This document shows, in pieces, positions 15,921 through 16,595 of a stretch of DNA of 16,595 nt. This stretch comes from Flavobacteriales bacterium UBA3442. GTDB taxonomy: Bacteria; Bacteroidota; Bacteroidia; Flavobacteriales; Schleiferiaceae. The notes beneath the pieces were generated by a model. That model saw only the letters and a program-made list of their open reading frames with translations, was not told where the DNA came from and made no database searches. Position 1 is the stretch's first letter; every line of letters begins with the position of its first letter. The translations under genes were made by a program, and so were the position numbers. The stretch is taken from the NCBI GenBank assembly GCA_002378565.1, contig DFSH01000036.1:1-16595 (forward strand). Reading direction: 5' to 3'.

Positions 15921-16140
15921 CAAACCAGCTAACAATGCCATCATGCAAGGGGCTTTCCTGCTCAGTTTAGCCTTCCCATTGATGTTTGGTGGCCCCGCCA
16001 TGTACTTTTGGATTGGTGCCCCAGCATTGGCCGATGGTCAATGGCTCACCCCTGCCCTTTGTATCCTAGCCATGGCATCTGGCGTTGTAATTGCCTTCAG
16101 TGGAATCAAGACCATTCTCCGTGGAATTTTTGAAGACTGA
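15904..16140 (+). CDS. Small two-helix membrane protein, DUF6095-like
   Basis: 78 residues. A short basic N-terminus is followed by two hydrophobic segments, about 14-36 (MQGAFLLSLAFPLMFGGPAM) and about 48-67 (LTPALCILAMASGVVIAFSG), and an amphipathic end GIKTILRGIFED. The pattern, including the GP in the first helix and the GxKxIxxxIF end, resembles DUF6095 proteins of Flavobacteriia, whose function is unknown. The ATG lies inside the last codons of the aminotransferase (17-nt overlap), so translation is probably coupled. A strong terminator follows 18 nt after the stop. Confidence 0.75.
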   Translation: MKKLPDKPANNAIMQGAFLLSLAFPLMFGGPAMYFWIGAPALADGQWLTPALCILAMASGVVIAFSGIKTILRGIFED

Positions 16141-16158
16141 AAGTGACTTGACTGCATA

Positions 16159-16189
16159 AAATAAGCCGCCCTGAAAAGGCGGCTTATTT
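16159..16189. terminator. Bidirectional intrinsic terminator between convergent genes
   Basis: AAATAAGCCGCC (16159-16170) pairs perfectly with GGCGGCTTATTT (16178-16189) over 12 bp around the loop CTGAAAA. The A/T-rich outer part gives U-tracts in both directions. It serves the aminotransferase/DUF6095 genes on the plus strand and the DUF3467 gene on the minus strand. TGCAT/ATGCA (16153-16157, 16195-16199) could extend it. Confidence 0.88.
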
Positions 16190-16209
16190 GTTTCATGCAA
16201 TGATTGGGA

Positions 16210-16521
16210 TCAAGCTTCCCCTGTGGGGCCACCAAACCCAATGGGAATGGACTGCTGCTCCAATTCGGTCACGGTGCCATGACTGGCCTCATAACGCTTG
16301 ATGTTGTCATTGAGCGCACCCAACAAGCGCTTCGCATGCTGTGGTGATATAATGATTCTGGATTTTACCTGTGCTTTTGGCACACCTGGCATCATCTGAA
16401 TGAAATCAATCACAAATTCAGAAGGGGAATGGTTGATGACAGCTAGGTTGCTATAAACACCGTCCGCCTTCTCGGGCGTTAATTCAATTTGAATCTCCTG
16501 GTCTTGTTTTTTTTCTGACAT
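16210..16521 (-). CDS. DUF3467 domain-containing protein
   Basis: 103 residues. The whole protein matches the DUF3467 pattern: EIQIELTPEKADGVYSNLAV, then HSPSEFVIDFIQMMPGVP, AQVKSRIIISPQHAKRLLGAL, DNIKRYEASHG, ending in IPIGFGGPTGEA. It is soluble, acidic at the start, with no signal peptide. The function is unknown. In Bacteroidota this small gene is typically found directly after rpoC, which suggests a link to transcription. Here its ATG overlaps the stop of the upstream gene (TGATG), indicating translational coupling with it. The bidirectional terminator ends the transcript about 20 nt after its stop codon. Confidence 0.88.
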   Translation of the reverse strand: MSEKKQDQEIQIELTPEKADGVYSNLAVINHSPSEFVIDFIQMMPGVPKAQVKSRIIISPQHAKRLLGALNDNIKRYEASHGTVTELEQQSIPIGFGGPTGEA

Positions 16522-16595
16522 CAGTCCTTGGTTTCAGTTATGGTATCAGAAACAACCTCAGGAGCAACCTCGGCAACAACCTCAGTAACAACCTC
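16521..16595 (-). CDS. rpoC: C-terminal end of upstream gene, probably rpoC (RNA polymerase beta')
   Basis: On the minus strand a frame is open from the window edge and ends at TGA (16521-16523), sharing one base with the DUF3467 ATG. The 24 visible residues are an acidic, low-complexity tail: four EVVx-like units followed by DTITETKD. None of the conserved beta' domains is inside the window. Assignment to rpoC rests only on the usual Bacteroidota gene order rpoB-rpoC-DUF3467 and is therefore an inference; the open frame itself is directly seen. Confidence 0.6.
   Translation of the reverse strand, partial: EVVTEVVAEVAPEVVSDTITETKD
16548..16595 (-). repeat. Four 12-bp tandem repeats encoding EVVx
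   Basis: Four consecutive imperfect 12-bp units, on the plus strand each ending CAACCTC (16548-16559, 16560-16571, 16572-16583, 16584-16595), encode EVVT, EVVA, EVAP and EVVS at the end of the probable rpoC. The array reaches the window edge and may be longer. Confidence 0.8.

Overview
The window looks like a chromosomal segment from a member of the Bacteroidota, probably a marine Flavobacteriales-type bacterium of moderate GC content. Several signs agree. Transketolase is encoded as separate N- and C-terminal subunits. The ParE/ParC pair is of the Bacteroidota type. One secreted protein carries a C-terminal type IX secretion sorting domain. Small DUF6095 and DUF3467 proteins are present, the latter directly behind what is probably the end of rpoC. 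An ECF sigma factor sits with a 'sensor of ECF-type sigma factor' (Spy-like) protein. Promoter candidates match the Bacteroidota -7 element TAnnTTTG, and clear Shine-Dalgarno sequences are largely absent.

Layout. (1) 1-321, plus strand: C-terminal part of a LOG-family protein. (2) 338-6489, minus strand: a compact operon parE, parC, then a secreted choice-of-anchor B protein; parE and parC overlap by 8 nt and the third gene follows after 1 nt. (3) 6659-7726, minus: trhO (tRNA U34 hydroxylase) with its own TATCTTTG promoter element. (4) 7810-9877, minus: ychF followed by an unusually AT-rich, probably acquired, zinc-independent MDR oxidoreductase. (5) 9963-14743, plus: a dense run consisting of the transketolase N-subunit, a secreted VWA protein, the transketolase C-subunit, an ECF sigma factor, a single-pass membrane protein (putative anti-sigma factor) and a His/Met-rich Spy-like periplasmic protein. 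It is closed by an intrinsic terminator. (6) 14721-16140, plus: a class III aminotransferase and a small DUF6095 membrane protein, ended by a strong bidirectional terminator. (7) 16210-16595, minus: DUF3467 protein and the last 24 codons of the upstream gene, likely rpoC.

Most genes are housekeeping (topoisomerase IV, tRNA modification, YchF, pentose phosphate pathway, RNA polymerase). The most unusual points are: an intrinsic terminator whose loop contains the start codon of the next gene and whose left arm overlaps that gene's -7 promoter element; a secreted VWA protein placed between the two halves of transketolase; a 15-nt near-identical box upstream of both the ECF sigma gene and the aminotransferase; and the AT-rich oxidoreductase behind ychF. 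I found no tRNA, rRNA, CRISPR array, insertion sequence or prophage. No gene-free stretch exceeds 300 nt; the longest, 6490-6658, holds only a weak promoter candidate for parE.
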